A stretch of 64,000 nt of DNA from assembly GCF_036323735.1 (NCBI RefSeq), contig NC_086036.1:43275550-43339549 (forward strand). Direction: 5' to 3'. Below are positions 1-9,929 of the stretch, in pieces. This DNA is from Rattus norvegicus (Eukaryota > Chordata > Mammalia > Rodentia > Muridae). Both the position numbers and the translations under genes were made by a program. The notes beneath the pieces are model-generated. The model worked only from the letters and a program-made list of their open reading frames with translations, was not told the DNA's origin and searched no databases. The number at the start of each line of letters is the position of its first letter. The stretch's first letter is position 1.

Positions 1-1214
1 TCCTCAGTAAGGCTGGTTTTAGAAGAGACAATGACTGAATTCTCTCCAGATGGTTACAGTTACTGTGTGATTCTTACTTAAAGCTCCTATTCTCTGTTTC
101 AGCAGAGAGAGAATATTTGTTCTATAGATGAAGGGTTTGTTTCAGACCCTGAAATTCAATTGACTTCCCAGCAAACGCCACCGCTGGAGCTGCCCTGGAG
201 TCTCTGTGGGCCTGGTTCAGACACTCATAAGTTGCAGACTGCCAATCTTAGGTTTTGCATTTGTTGTATTTCCCCACGACAGGTTTCAACTCTGCTTTGC
301 TGTCCATACTGCCCCATTCACAGAAGACAAGCAGTTCCAGGTTCTCTGTTAGCCAAACAAAGATGTTTTTAAAAATTACTTTCTGCCCACTCTTGAGAGT
401 CACAGAACATATTTGACAAAAATCTATAGGTACACCACCTGCAGGTTTTCTGTGGTCAGCCAAACAGGGATGCCCGGCAACTGTCAATTTTTCTATCTCA
501 CCCTTTGCACTTCCAATGCACACAATCCCTTGGTATCTTGACTTGGATGTGCCTTAATTGTAAGCACTTTGGATTGGCTTCAGAATACTTTCTGACATGT
601 TTTAAAATATGTGATGATAAAGTCTGATTTTAAAAAAAAAATCCTTCGACCATCCAAGAAAATGAAAACGAGATTTAAGGTTAACACCTCCAAGACTCTG
701 CCCTGAGTTTGGAATGTCCTGATGGTCAAGGCTACTATAAATATGGGTGCTTAGGGAAGGAAGTGGCCAAATAAGTGGATAGGTCTGGGTGGCTAGCTTT
801 AGAAATGCAATCTAATGGTTTTTAGCCAGGATGAGGGAATGAAGAAAGGCCAAGGCCTGCCAGAGCCACGCTCCCTAGAGGCCTTTCAAGAAGGATGTTT
901 GCCTTTGAAAACACTTGGTTATTTCAAAGGCCTTATAATTAATTATGAAGAAGAAAATCTAAATCAAATGGAGTATGCTCTCCTGCATTGGGGAATTTTC
1001 ACTTTCTTCTTGGATGCTCTAAGGAGGCTGTACTGTGTGGGGTGTGCTGGAGCTCTGTATTGGCCTCCTGTAGATAGAGCACTTGCTGCTAAAAAGTATA
1101 CTCAAACCTCATTCTCCAAGGACCACAGACCTTGTTCAGGCTGGAGCTGTTCCATTTACTTATAGGAGACGGAATGAGTGCCCTAATTGCTGCTTCTCAA
1201 GATGGTGAAAAGTG
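1..1214. other. No gene recognised; unassigned AT-rich sequence
   Basis: I see no recognisable exon, SINE or LINE here. Open frames on both strands are short, lack family motifs and have no codon-level signal I can identify. It may contain old dispersed repeats too diverged to name by eye. Confidence 0.5.
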
Positions 1215-1230
1215 GCATTGAAAAAAAAAG

Positions 1231-1445
1231 ATTTGGGATTAAAGAGCACTGGCTGCTCTTGCAGAGGATTCTGATGCATTTCCCAGCACCAACACTGTAG
1301 CCCATTACCATCTGTAACTCCAGTTCCACAGGATCTGACACCTGCCTCTGGCCTTCACATGCACTAAGCATACATGTGTTACACATACATACACGCAAAC
1401 AAATATCTATACACATAAAATAAAAGCAAATAAATCCTTTAAGCA
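1231..1445 (+). mobile_element. B2-family SINE (diverged)
   Basis: The copy carries the B2 landmarks in order: a tRNA-derived head with 'agagcactggctgctctt', a 'catctgtaactcc' middle, and an A-rich end with AATAAA-like motifs near 1420-1440. The 5' head is eroded, with the promoter A box poorly preserved. B2 is a murid SINE mobilised by L1 proteins. Confidence 0.8.
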
Positions 1446-2754
1446 TAGGTGAAAGATAAACTTATACTTTAACCTTTTTCACTCAAAAACAAAACAAACA
1501 TAACAAAATGAAAAACTCTTTTCTCAACACAAAATTGGTATCATTACACAGAAAAACAGAACAAAAGAAAACAACAGATCAAAAAAAATCTTGTTGTTCC
1601 CTGATCTTTATATAGGTTATTAGCATATGGCCTTTATTAAGTCAGATGAAGCAGCCATGAATACAAAGTACCACAAACTGGGAGGACCCCTTCAATGCTA
1701 ACAGTCTAAAATCAAGGTGCTAGTAGGGTTAATGTCTTCTTAGGTGTCTCTGATGGATGTCTTACTTCTGTGTATGTTTTCTGCATTCTTCATCTTGTAC
1801 ATATATCAGCCATATCAGGTTAGAGTACAACTGTGTGATTCCTTTTAAGTCAGGTTCCTCATAAAACCCTATCTACACATACAGCCTTTTTATGAAAAAA
1901 ATGAAAGGCTACTTCAAAAAGTTTATTTTAGGGGAGCACACAGGAGGAATATGAAGATACACTTGAAATAATCACACATAGTTCTCCACAATTCATGGAG
2001 TGAACAAGAACTATATTTTGTCCGTTTATTATAAACAAATGAAGAAAAAAGTATAGCTTTGTCCTTTATTGCAGTTAATATTCAAATTCCAGAGAGCAGA
2101 AAATAAATCCTTTCACTTTTGCTGGCCATCTGTGACAAATCAGGGTTCTGAAGTTTCAAAGAGAACATTTAACTTTGCGTATCACATCGGAAGATGTTAG
2201 AATAGAGAAAATATATAACTTATGTGATGGCCAACTGGGGAAAACTATTCCAATATGTGAGTATATAGAAAGATCGGCAAAGCATGCTCATTCTGTTTGT
2301 GCTGAATAAATTTATTTATGATTGATTCAGGTTAATTTAATAAATGATAAATGAAACATTATGGTGATTTTCTTGAAATGAAAGTGCTTATAGTAAGCTT
2401 AGTATTTTAGATAATTATTAGGGTCCTAGGCTTAGCTTTCATTTTCTTCTTTTCCTTACATGTCTTATCAGAAGTGCAGCTGTCTGCATGATCAATGTAA
2501 AAATCTGAGGGATAGGAATTGTTGTAGTTTAGGCAAAAACATATTCATTGCAATTTCTCTGTTCTGTGTATTTTTGTTTTGTTTTAAGAGGCATTGGATT
2601 TCAGATCTAAGTTTTACAATATCAAGCCAGTTGCAAAAATAATTACCTTTAGAGCGTGCATCAAAATTTAAAAAAAAATGAGAAGTTAATAAAGATGCTT
2701 CAAGGAACATAGATTTTCTGAATTCTAAGGAAAATTATGTGACCAGTGACCTAT
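1446..2754. other. Unassigned; possible ancient mammalian repeat at about 1630-1960
   Basis: Around 1660-1880 the text has the feel of an old mammalian interspersed repeat ('agtaccacaaactgggaggac', 'aaatcaaggtgctagtagg', 'aaaccctatctacacatacag'), but I cannot assign the family with confidence. The rest, 1990-2754, is very AT-rich with no gene signal. Confidence 0.35.
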
Positions 2755-3181
2755 ACATCACATCATACCAACCCCGAAGTGGCCTATCAGAAAAGCTTCG
2801 TCTTGAAATGGATGGAAATTAACCAGAGACCCACATCTGGACAATGTGCAGAGAGTGAGAGAGTATTCAGTCATCAAGAAAATGTCTTAATCAAACCTCT
2901 CCCCTCATGACCTACGTAGAAGAGAAGGTGGAAAGAGTGTAAGAGTCAGAGGGAATGGGTGAGTCCAAGGAAATACTTTCTTTCATATACAACAGACAGG
3001 TGCACATAAGAACTCACAGATACTAGGGCAACACACGTAAGACCTACAAAGGTTAAAACTAGACTGGCTCCCAGCACTGAGGAGGGGAAGCTGATACAGG
3101 GTCCTACCCATAATCAATTAGCTACTTGCAATTGATACCCACTAGCAAACGGAAAAATCAGTTTTCTCCAATGGAGTGTCA
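2755..3181 (+). mobile_element. Lx-type (old rodent LINE-1) 3'-end fragment
   Basis: Matches the older rodent L1 3'-UTR type seen again at 32.45-33.16 kb: 'agagtgtaagagtcagaggg', 'acataagaactcacagata' and 'tcagttttctcca' occur in the same order in both copies. It stops abruptly near 3181, where reversed L1 sequence begins, so its own 3' tail is missing. Confidence 0.75.
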
Positions 3182-3562
3182 CTGAGCTCTGGAGGATCTG
3201 GTTGGCTGATATTGTTGTTCTTCCTATGGGGTTGCAACCCCCTGCAGTTCCTTCATTCCCCTCTCTAACTCCTCCATCGGAGTTACAAGCGTCCTCATCT
3301 GTATCAGAAGGGCTCTGGCAGAGCCTCTCAGAAAGCAACCTTACCAGGCTCCTGTCAACAAGCACTTCTTGGCATCAGCAATAGTGACTGAATTTTGTGG
3401 CTGCATATGGAATGGATACCAAGGTGGTGCAGTCTCTGAATGACCTTTTCTTCAGTCCCTGCTCCACTCTTTGTTCCTGTATTTCCTCTTGTGAGTATTT
3501 TGTTCACCCTTCTACAAGGACTGATATATTCACATTTTGGTCTTCCTTCTTCTTGAGCTTCT
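3182..3562 (-). mobile_element. LINE-1 3'-UTR fragment, reverse orientation
   Basis: Aligns by eye with the minus-strand L1 at 9484-9870: the shared blocks are 'ttggctgatattgttgttc', 'tatggggttgcaacccc', 'tcacattttggtcttcctt' and 'cttcttgagcttct'. It lacks the terminal 300 bp or so and any poly(T), so it is truncated on both sides. It abuts an oppositely oriented L1 at about 3566. Confidence 0.7.
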
Positions 3563-4149
3563 CTTCTTTCAACAAACACAAAAAGGATAGCCACACAAAC
3601 ATAATTATACCTCTAACAACAAAAGTAACAGGAAACAGCGATCGCTATTCTTTAATATCTCTTAACATCAATGAACTCAATTTCCCAATAAAATGACATA
3701 GACTAACTCACTGGATACATAAACAGGAACCAGCATTTTGCTGCGTACAAGAAAAACAACTCATTGAAAAAGAAAGACCCCACCTCAGAGTAAAATGCTG
3801 GAAAAAAATTGCAAGCACACGTTCCCAAGAAACAAGCTGGAGTAGCAGTTCCAATATTGAATAAAATCTACTTTCAACAAAAAGTTATCAAAAAAAGATA
3901 AGAAAGGACACATCACACACATCAAAGGAAAAATCTATCAAGATGAAATCTCAATTCTGAAAAACTATGCTCCAAATGCAAGGCCACGCACATTCATAAA
4001 AGAAAGTTTACTAAAGCTTAAAGCATACATTGCAACACGTACAATAATACTGGGAGGATTCAATACCACACTCTCGTAAATGGACAGATCAGGGAAACAG
4101 AAACTAAAAGGAGACACAGAGAAACTAATGGAAGTCATGAACCAAATGG

Positions 4150-4231
4150 AATATATATATGTATATATATGTATATATATGTATAAATATGTATATTTGT
4201 ATTATATATGTATAAATATGTATATATATAT
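4150..4231. repeat. (ATATATGT)n-type microsatellite inside L1 ORF2
   Basis: An 82-bp run of alternating AT/GT steps with an imperfect 10-bp period interrupts the ORF2 relic. The matching position in the other L1 copies is ordinary coding sequence, so the expansion postdates insertion. Confidence 0.9.
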
Positions 4232-5072
4232 TTCATTCTAAAATAAGAGAATATGCCTTCTTCTCAGCACCTCATAGTATCTTCTCCAAAACTAACCATG
4301 TAATCAGTCACAAAAGAGGCCTCAACAGATACAAGAAAATTGAAATAATCCATGCATCCTATCATATCACCATGAACTAAAACTAGTCTTTAATAACAAC
4401 AAAAACAACAGAAAGCTATATACAGATGGAACCTGAACAATTTTCTACTCAATGATAACTTGGTCAGGAAAGAAATAAAGAAAAAAAATTAAAGACTTTC
4501 AAGAATTTAATGAAAATGAAGGTACAACATGCCCAAACTTATGGGATATAGTGAAAGCCATGCTAAGAGGAAAACTCAGAACTCTGGGTGCCTCCAAAAA
4601 GCAATTGGAGAGAGCATACACTGACAGTTTAATAGCACACCTGAAAGCTCTAGAAGAAAAAGAAGCAAGTAAACCCAAGGGGAGTAGATGGCAGAAAATA
4701 ATCAAACTCAGAGCTGAAATCAACTAAATAGAAAAAAAATAAAAAGAACTATACAAAGAATCAACAAAACCAGGAGCTGGTTCTTTGAGAAAATCAACAA
4801 GATAGATAAACCCTTTGCCAAACTAACCAGAGGGAACAGAGACAGTATCCAAATTAACAAAATCAGAAATGAAAAGGAAGATATAACAATAGAAACTGAG
4901 GAAATTAAAAAAATATATCAGATCCTCCTACAAAAGCCTATACTCAACAAAAATGGAAAATCTGGATAAAATGGACAATTTTATAGACAGATAAGAGGTA
5001 TCAAAGTTAAATCGGAATTAGATAAACCATCTAAACAGTTCTATAACCCCTAAAGAAATAGAAGCAGTCATT

Positions 5073-5081
5073 AAAAGTCTC
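5073..5081 (+). repeat. Target-site duplication, left copy (aaaagtctc)
   Basis: The 9-bp string 'aaaagtctc' is repeated at 5200-5208 and brackets the nested L1 insert. In other L1 copies the string occurs once (for example near 27817). Confidence 0.8.
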
Positions 5082-5199
5082 CCACACCCATATAGAAGGG
5101 GAGAGGAAGGGCTAGGGGGCTGATGGCCAGGAAACCGGGAAAGGGAATAGCATGTGAAATGTAAATAAAAAATAACCAATTTAATAAAAATGGAAGAAA
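5082..5199 (+). mobile_element. 118-bp nested LINE-1 3'-end insertion within an L1
   Basis: The segment has the L1 3' end hallmarks 'aaaccgggaaagggaata', 'gtgaaatgtaaataaaaa' and an A-rich tail, but it lies in the middle of the host L1's ORF2. A 9-bp duplication flanks it, and removing one duplication plus the insert restores the usual L1 order. It is a severely 5'-truncated retrotransposition event, younger than its host. Confidence 0.85.
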
Positions 5200-5208
5200 A
5201 AAAGTCTC
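5200..5208 (+). repeat. Target-site duplication, right copy (aaaagtctc)
   Basis: Second copy of the 9-bp duplication flanking the nested L1 fragment at 5082-5199. Confidence 0.8.
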
Positions 5209-8129
5209 TCAACCAAAGAAAGTCCAGGACCAGATGGGTTTAGTGCAGAAATCTATCACACCTTCAAAGAAGACCTAATACCAATACTCTTCAAACTATT
5301 CCACAAAATAGAAAAAGAAGGAGTACTACCCGATTCCTTCTATGAAACCACAATTACACTTATAACTAAACCTCACAAAGACCCAACAAAGAATGAGAAC
5401 TTCAGACCAATTTCCCTTACGAATAGCGAGACAAAAATACTTAATAAAATTCTCAAAAACTGAATCTAAGAACACAACAAAATGACCGTCCACCATGATC
5501 AAGTATGCCTCATTCCAGGGATGTAGGTATGGATCAATATACCGAAAACCATCAATGTAATCCACTACAAAATCAAACTCAAAGAAAAAAAATGATCATT
5601 TCATTAGATGTGAGAAAGCATTTGACAAAATTCAATACTTTCATGATAAAAATACTGGAAATATCAGGAATTAGAGCAATTCCACTAAAATTGGGGAATA
5701 AACAAGGCTGCCCACTCTCTCCCTACTTTTTCAATATAGTACTCCAAGTCCTAGCCAGAACAATCAGACAACAAAAGGTCAAAGGATACAAATTGGAAGG
5801 GGAAAAATCAAACTATCACTATTGGCACATGATATGATAGTATACTTAAGTGATCCCAAAAGTTCCACCAGAGAACTACTAAAGCTGATAAACAACTTCA
5901 GCAAAGTGTCTGGTTATAAAATTAACTCAAACAAATCAGTAGCCTTTCTTTATCTCAAAGGATAAATAAGCTGAGAAAGAAATTAGGGAAATGACACCCT
6001 TCACAATAGTCCCAAATAATATAAAATATGTTGGTGTGACTTTAACCAAGCAATGAAAGATCTGGATGATAAGAACTTCAAATCTCTGAAGAAAGAAATT
6101 GAAGAAGATCTCAGAAGATGGAAAGATCTCCCATGCTCATGAATTGGCAGGATTAATACAGTAAAAATGTCAATTTGATCAATAGAATCTAAAGATTCAA
6201 TGCAACCTCCATCAAAATTCCTACTCAATTCTGTAGAAAGAGCAATTTGCAAATTCATTTGCAATAACAAAAAACCCAGGATAGCGAAAACTATCCTCAA
6301 CAATAAAAGAACTTCTGGGGGAATCACCATCCCTGAAATCAAGCAGTATTACAGAGCAATGGTCAGAAAAACTGTATGGTATTGGTACAGAGACAGGCAG
6401 GTAGACAAGTGGAATAGAATTGAAGACCGAGAAATGAACCCACACACCTATCGTCACTTGATCTTTGACAAAGGAGCCAAAGACATCCAATGGAAAAAAG
6501 ATAGCATCTTCAACAAATGGTGCTGGTTCAACTGGAGGTCAGCATGTAGAAGAATGCAAATCAATCCATTCTTATCACCCTGTACAAAGCTTAAGTCCAA
6601 GTGGATCAAGGTCCTCCAAATGAAACCAGATACACTCAAACTATTAGAAAAAAAGTGGGGAAGACTCTCTAACACATGGGCACTGGGAAAAATTCCTGAA
6701 CAAAACACCAATGACTTATGCTCTAAGATAAAGAATGGACAAATGAGACCTCATAAAACTGCAAAGCTTCTGTAAGTCAAAGGACCTTGTCATTAGGACA
6801 AAATAGCAACCAACAGATTGGGAAAAGATTTTTACCAATCCTACATCTGATAGAGGGCTAGTATCCAAAATATACAAAGAGCTCAAGAAGTTAGACACCT
6901 ATCTGGCACAGAGCTAAACAAAAAATTCTCAGCTGAGAAATATCAAATGACCAAGAAGCACCTAAAGAAATGGTAAATATCCTTAGTCATCAGGGAAATG
7001 CAAATCAAAACAGCCCTGAGATTCCACCTCATACCATTCAGAATGGCTAAGGTCAAAGACTCCAGTGATAGTAGAAGCTGGCCAGGATGTGGAGAAAGAA
7101 GAACACGCCCCCATTGTTTGCGGGAATGCAAATTAGTACAATCACTCTGGAAATCAGTCTGGAGATTCCTCAGAAAATTGGACATTCTACCAGCTGAGGA
7201 CCCAGCAATACCATTCCTGGGCATATACCCAAAAGATGCTCCAACACAGAGTGAAGACAAATGCTCCATTATGCTCAGAGCAGCCTTATTTATAATAGCC
7301 AGAAGCTGGAAAGAACCCAGATGCCTTTAAACAGAGGAATGGATACAGAAAATGTGGTACATTTACCTTAAGTAGTACTACTCACCAATCAAAAACAGTG
7401 ACTTCATGAAATTCATAGGGAAATGGAATGAACTAGAAAATATCATCCTGAGTGAGGTAATCCAATCACAGAAAAACACACATTGTACTCACTCATTGAT
7501 AAGTTGATATTAGCCCAAAAGTTCGAATTACACAAGATGTAATCCACAGAGCACAGGAAGCTTAAGAAGAAGGATGACCAAAATTCCGATGCTCCCACTC
7601 CTTCTTAAAAGTGTGAACAAAAATAGTCATGGAAGGGGATATGGAGGGAAAGATTAGACCAGAGACTGAAGGAATGGCCATTCAGAGCCTGTCCCACATG
7701 TGGCCCATATACACAGTCACCAAAACTAGATAAGATTGATGAAGGGAATTAGAGGAAGGATTGAAGGAGCTGAAGGGGCTTGCAACCCCATAAAAACAAC
7801 AATGCCAACCAACCAGAGCTTCCAGGACTAAAACACTACCCAAAGACTATACATGGACTGACCCAGGGCTCCAACTGCACATGTAGGAGAGAATAGCCCT
7901 TTTGGGCACCAGTGGAAGGGGAAGTGCTTGGTCCTGCCAATGGTTGATTCCCAGAACAGGGGAATGTCGTGGGGGGAGAGCAGTCGGTAAGGGGGTGTGA
8001 ATGGGGGGAGCACCTTTATGGGGGTGGCAGAGGGGCTAGGGGACTTGTGTACATGAAACTGGGAAAGGGAATAACATGTGAAATGTAAATAAAGAAATAT
8101 ATCCAATTTAAAAAATTAAATAAAAAAAG

Positions 8130-8434
8130 AATTCAGTCCATGAGTCTGGATGTCTCAGCTGTTAATTATATGCCAGAATCTCAAAGCTTTCAAGCAAGTG
8201 AAGGAATAAGCTTGCCAGTGAGAGTGAGGGCAAGTTGGCAAAGAGAGTAAGTACCCTTCTTCCATGTCCTTTTTATAGCCTACTGGCAGATGTGGCCCAG
8301 ATTAAAGTTGTATTTTCCTGCCTCAGAAGATCTGGATTAAGTGGGCCTTCCCATTTCAAATGTTTTAATTAAGAAAAATGTCCTTTCAGAGGTTTGCCCA
8401 GCTATTTAGGATTTAAGCAATTCTAACTGTAGTC
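8130..8434. other. Unassigned, probably an LTR-like rodent repeat
   Basis: Contains 'tagcctactggcagatgtgg' and two spaced 'agatctggattaagtgggcc'-like blocks, which look like a dispersed rodent repeat, but I cannot name the family. No coding signal. Confidence 0.35.
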
Positions 8435-8600
8435 AAATTGGCAACTAATCATTGTCATCATAGAGAGATAATAAATTTGGGTGAGTAGAGAGGAGGTAGA
8501 GAGGATCTAGAAGAAGTGGGGGACAGGTGTGATCAAGATATATTGTATAACATTTTTAAAATGAAAATTGTAAAAATAAAAGTCTAATAAAATATTTTGA
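8435..8600 (+). mobile_element. Lx-type LINE-1 3' tail fragment
   Basis: Resembles the extreme 3' end of Lx elements: a purine-rich 'gagaggaggtagagaggatc' segment followed by 'atcaagatatattgtataac' and an A-rich tail. The 33.05-33.16 kb copy has the same order. Confidence 0.6.
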
Positions 8601-8850
8601 AATACACACAAGGACAAGAAATACAGACTTTCCTATGTATATTGTTACATAATAAATTCTACCACATAAATGATAAGGTCACTGGGCCATTGGGAATGGT
8701 ATTTTTTATTGATCTTTAGAAGATTCAAACACAAAAGAGTTTTTATGTTTGAAGTATGCTTTCAGACCTCATATCTGTCTTGATAATAAAAATATTTGCA
8801 TCTGCATTTCTGAAAAATGATATATTTCTCTCATTGCTTTTCCCAAAAGA

Positions 8851-9050
8851 TTTACTTATTTTTATTTTATGTGATTGATTGCCTACATGTGTGCCTCACG
8901 AATGTTTTGTGTGCATGGATGCGAGGAGAGGACATCAGATATCATGGAATTAGGAGGTACATATGGTTGTGAGTCTCTATGTTGGTTCTGGTAACTGCCC
9001 TCAGCAAAGGTGCAAGTGCTCTTCACTTCTGAGCCACCTCTCCAATCCCA
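8851..9050 (-). mobile_element. B3/B2-family SINE, reverse orientation
   Basis: The reversed B2/B3 pattern is visible: T-rich start with 'tttacttatttttattttat', 'catggatgcgaggagagga' in the middle, and the tRNA-like head at the right end ('cttctgagccacctctccaa'). Confidence 0.75.
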
Positions 9051-9134
9051 TGTCTTTCACCACTTTTAACACCATTCATAGAATTTTAAAAATCATAAGA
9101 AAGTAGAAAAAATCAACTCATTGGTAAATAATTG

Positions 9135-9145
9135 TTTCTACCAAT
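9135..9145 (+). repeat. Putative target-site duplication, 3' side of L1 (tttctaccaat)
   Basis: The 11-bp string recurs at 13287-13297 exactly where the L1 5' end stops. Between this copy and the L1 3' end lie about 35 bp of non-L1 sequence, see the transduction candidate. Confidence 0.6.
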
Positions 9146-9180
9146 ATGTTTTTTAAATAAGGCACTATGCCTGTGTTTTA
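9146..9180 (-). other. Candidate 3'-transduced segment with short second poly(A)
   Basis: This short non-L1 sequence lies between the L1 3' end and the putative target duplication. In L1 orientation it would be the L1 tail, then about 25 bp of unique sequence, then a short A run (T run at 9149-9154 on the plus strand). This is the order expected if the parent L1 transcript ran past its own poly(A) signal. Confidence 0.4.
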
Positions 9181-9929
9181 TACTTTATTTTTTTCTTCAT
9201 CTTTATTAAATTGGGTATTTCTTATTTACATTTCAATTATTATTACCTTTCCCAGTTTCCAGGCAAACATCCCCCTAACCCCTCCCACTCCCCTTCAACA
9301 TGAGTGTTCCAATTCCATCCTCCCCGCATTACCACCCTCCCCCAAAAATTCCCATTCACTGGGGGTTCAGTCTTGGCAGGATCAAGGGCTTCCCCTTCCA
9401 CTGGTGCTCTTACTAGGCTATTCGTTGCTACCTATGAGGTTGGAGCCCAGGGTCAGTCCATGCATAGTCTTTGGGTAGTGGCTTAGTCCATGGAAGCTAT
9501 GGTTGGTTGGCATTGTTGTTCATATGGGGTCTCAAGCCCCTTCAAGCTCTTCCAGTCCTTTCTAAGATTCCTTCAACGGGGGTCCCGTTCTCAGTTCAGT
9601 GCTGTGCTGCTGTCATTCGCCTATGTATTTGCCCTTTTCTGGCTGTGTCTCACAGGAGAGATCTCCATCTGGTTCCTGTCAGCCTGCACTTCTTTGCTTC
9701 ATCCATCTTATCTAGTTTGGTGGCTGTATATGTATGGGCCACATGTGGGGCAGGCTCTGAATGGGTGCTCCTTCAGACTCTGTTCTAAACTTTGCCTCCT
9801 TATTCCCTCCCAAAGGTATTCTTGTTCCCCTTTTAAAGAAGGAATGAAGCATTCACATTTTGGTCATCCTTCTTGAGTTTCACGTTTTCTGTGCATCTAG
9901 GGTAAGTCGAGCATTTGGGCTAATATACA

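Larger units (their letters stand above)
3625..7515 (+). pseudogene. LINE-1 ORF2 relic (endonuclease-reverse transcriptase)
   Basis: In intact L1, ORF2p nicks target DNA with an APE-like endonuclease and copies the L1 RNA with its reverse transcriptase. Here the coding remnants appear in order but in different frames: an N-terminal endonuclease piece from about 3625, the reverse-transcriptase block around 5690-5860 including a 'GCPLSPYFFNIVLQVLART' stretch, a thumb/C-terminal block readable as 191 codons at 6200-6775, and the cysteine-rich C-terminus at 6998-7330 with 'GCGERRTRPHCLREC'. Expected FADD active-site coding is changed at about 5822 ('LAHDMIVYL'-like in that frame). Many stops, a nested insert and a microsatellite make it non-functional. 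The divergence from the 54-60 kb copy indicates an older insertion. Confidence 0.85.
3566..8129 (+). mobile_element. 5'-truncated, decayed LINE-1 (ORF2 plus 3' UTR)
   Basis: The element starts just upstream of ORF2 ('acaaacataattatacctct') and runs through ORF2 to a 3' end with 'gaaatgtaaataaagaaata' and an A-rich tail at 8100-8129. ORF1 and the 5' UTR are absent. ORF2 is shredded by stops and indels, holds an AT-rich microsatellite (4150-4231), a nested L1 fragment (5082-5199) and a deletion of about 100 bp near 5670. No convincing flanking target duplication was found, partly because the 5' side abuts another L1 fragment. Confidence 0.9.

Noticed and set aside
3182..3700. 5' inversion by twin priming in the L1 at 3566-8129
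   Set aside because: The reversed piece is L1 3'-UTR sequence, which is also present in the forward part. Twin priming inverts an upstream segment, so this looks like a separate element or rearrangement.
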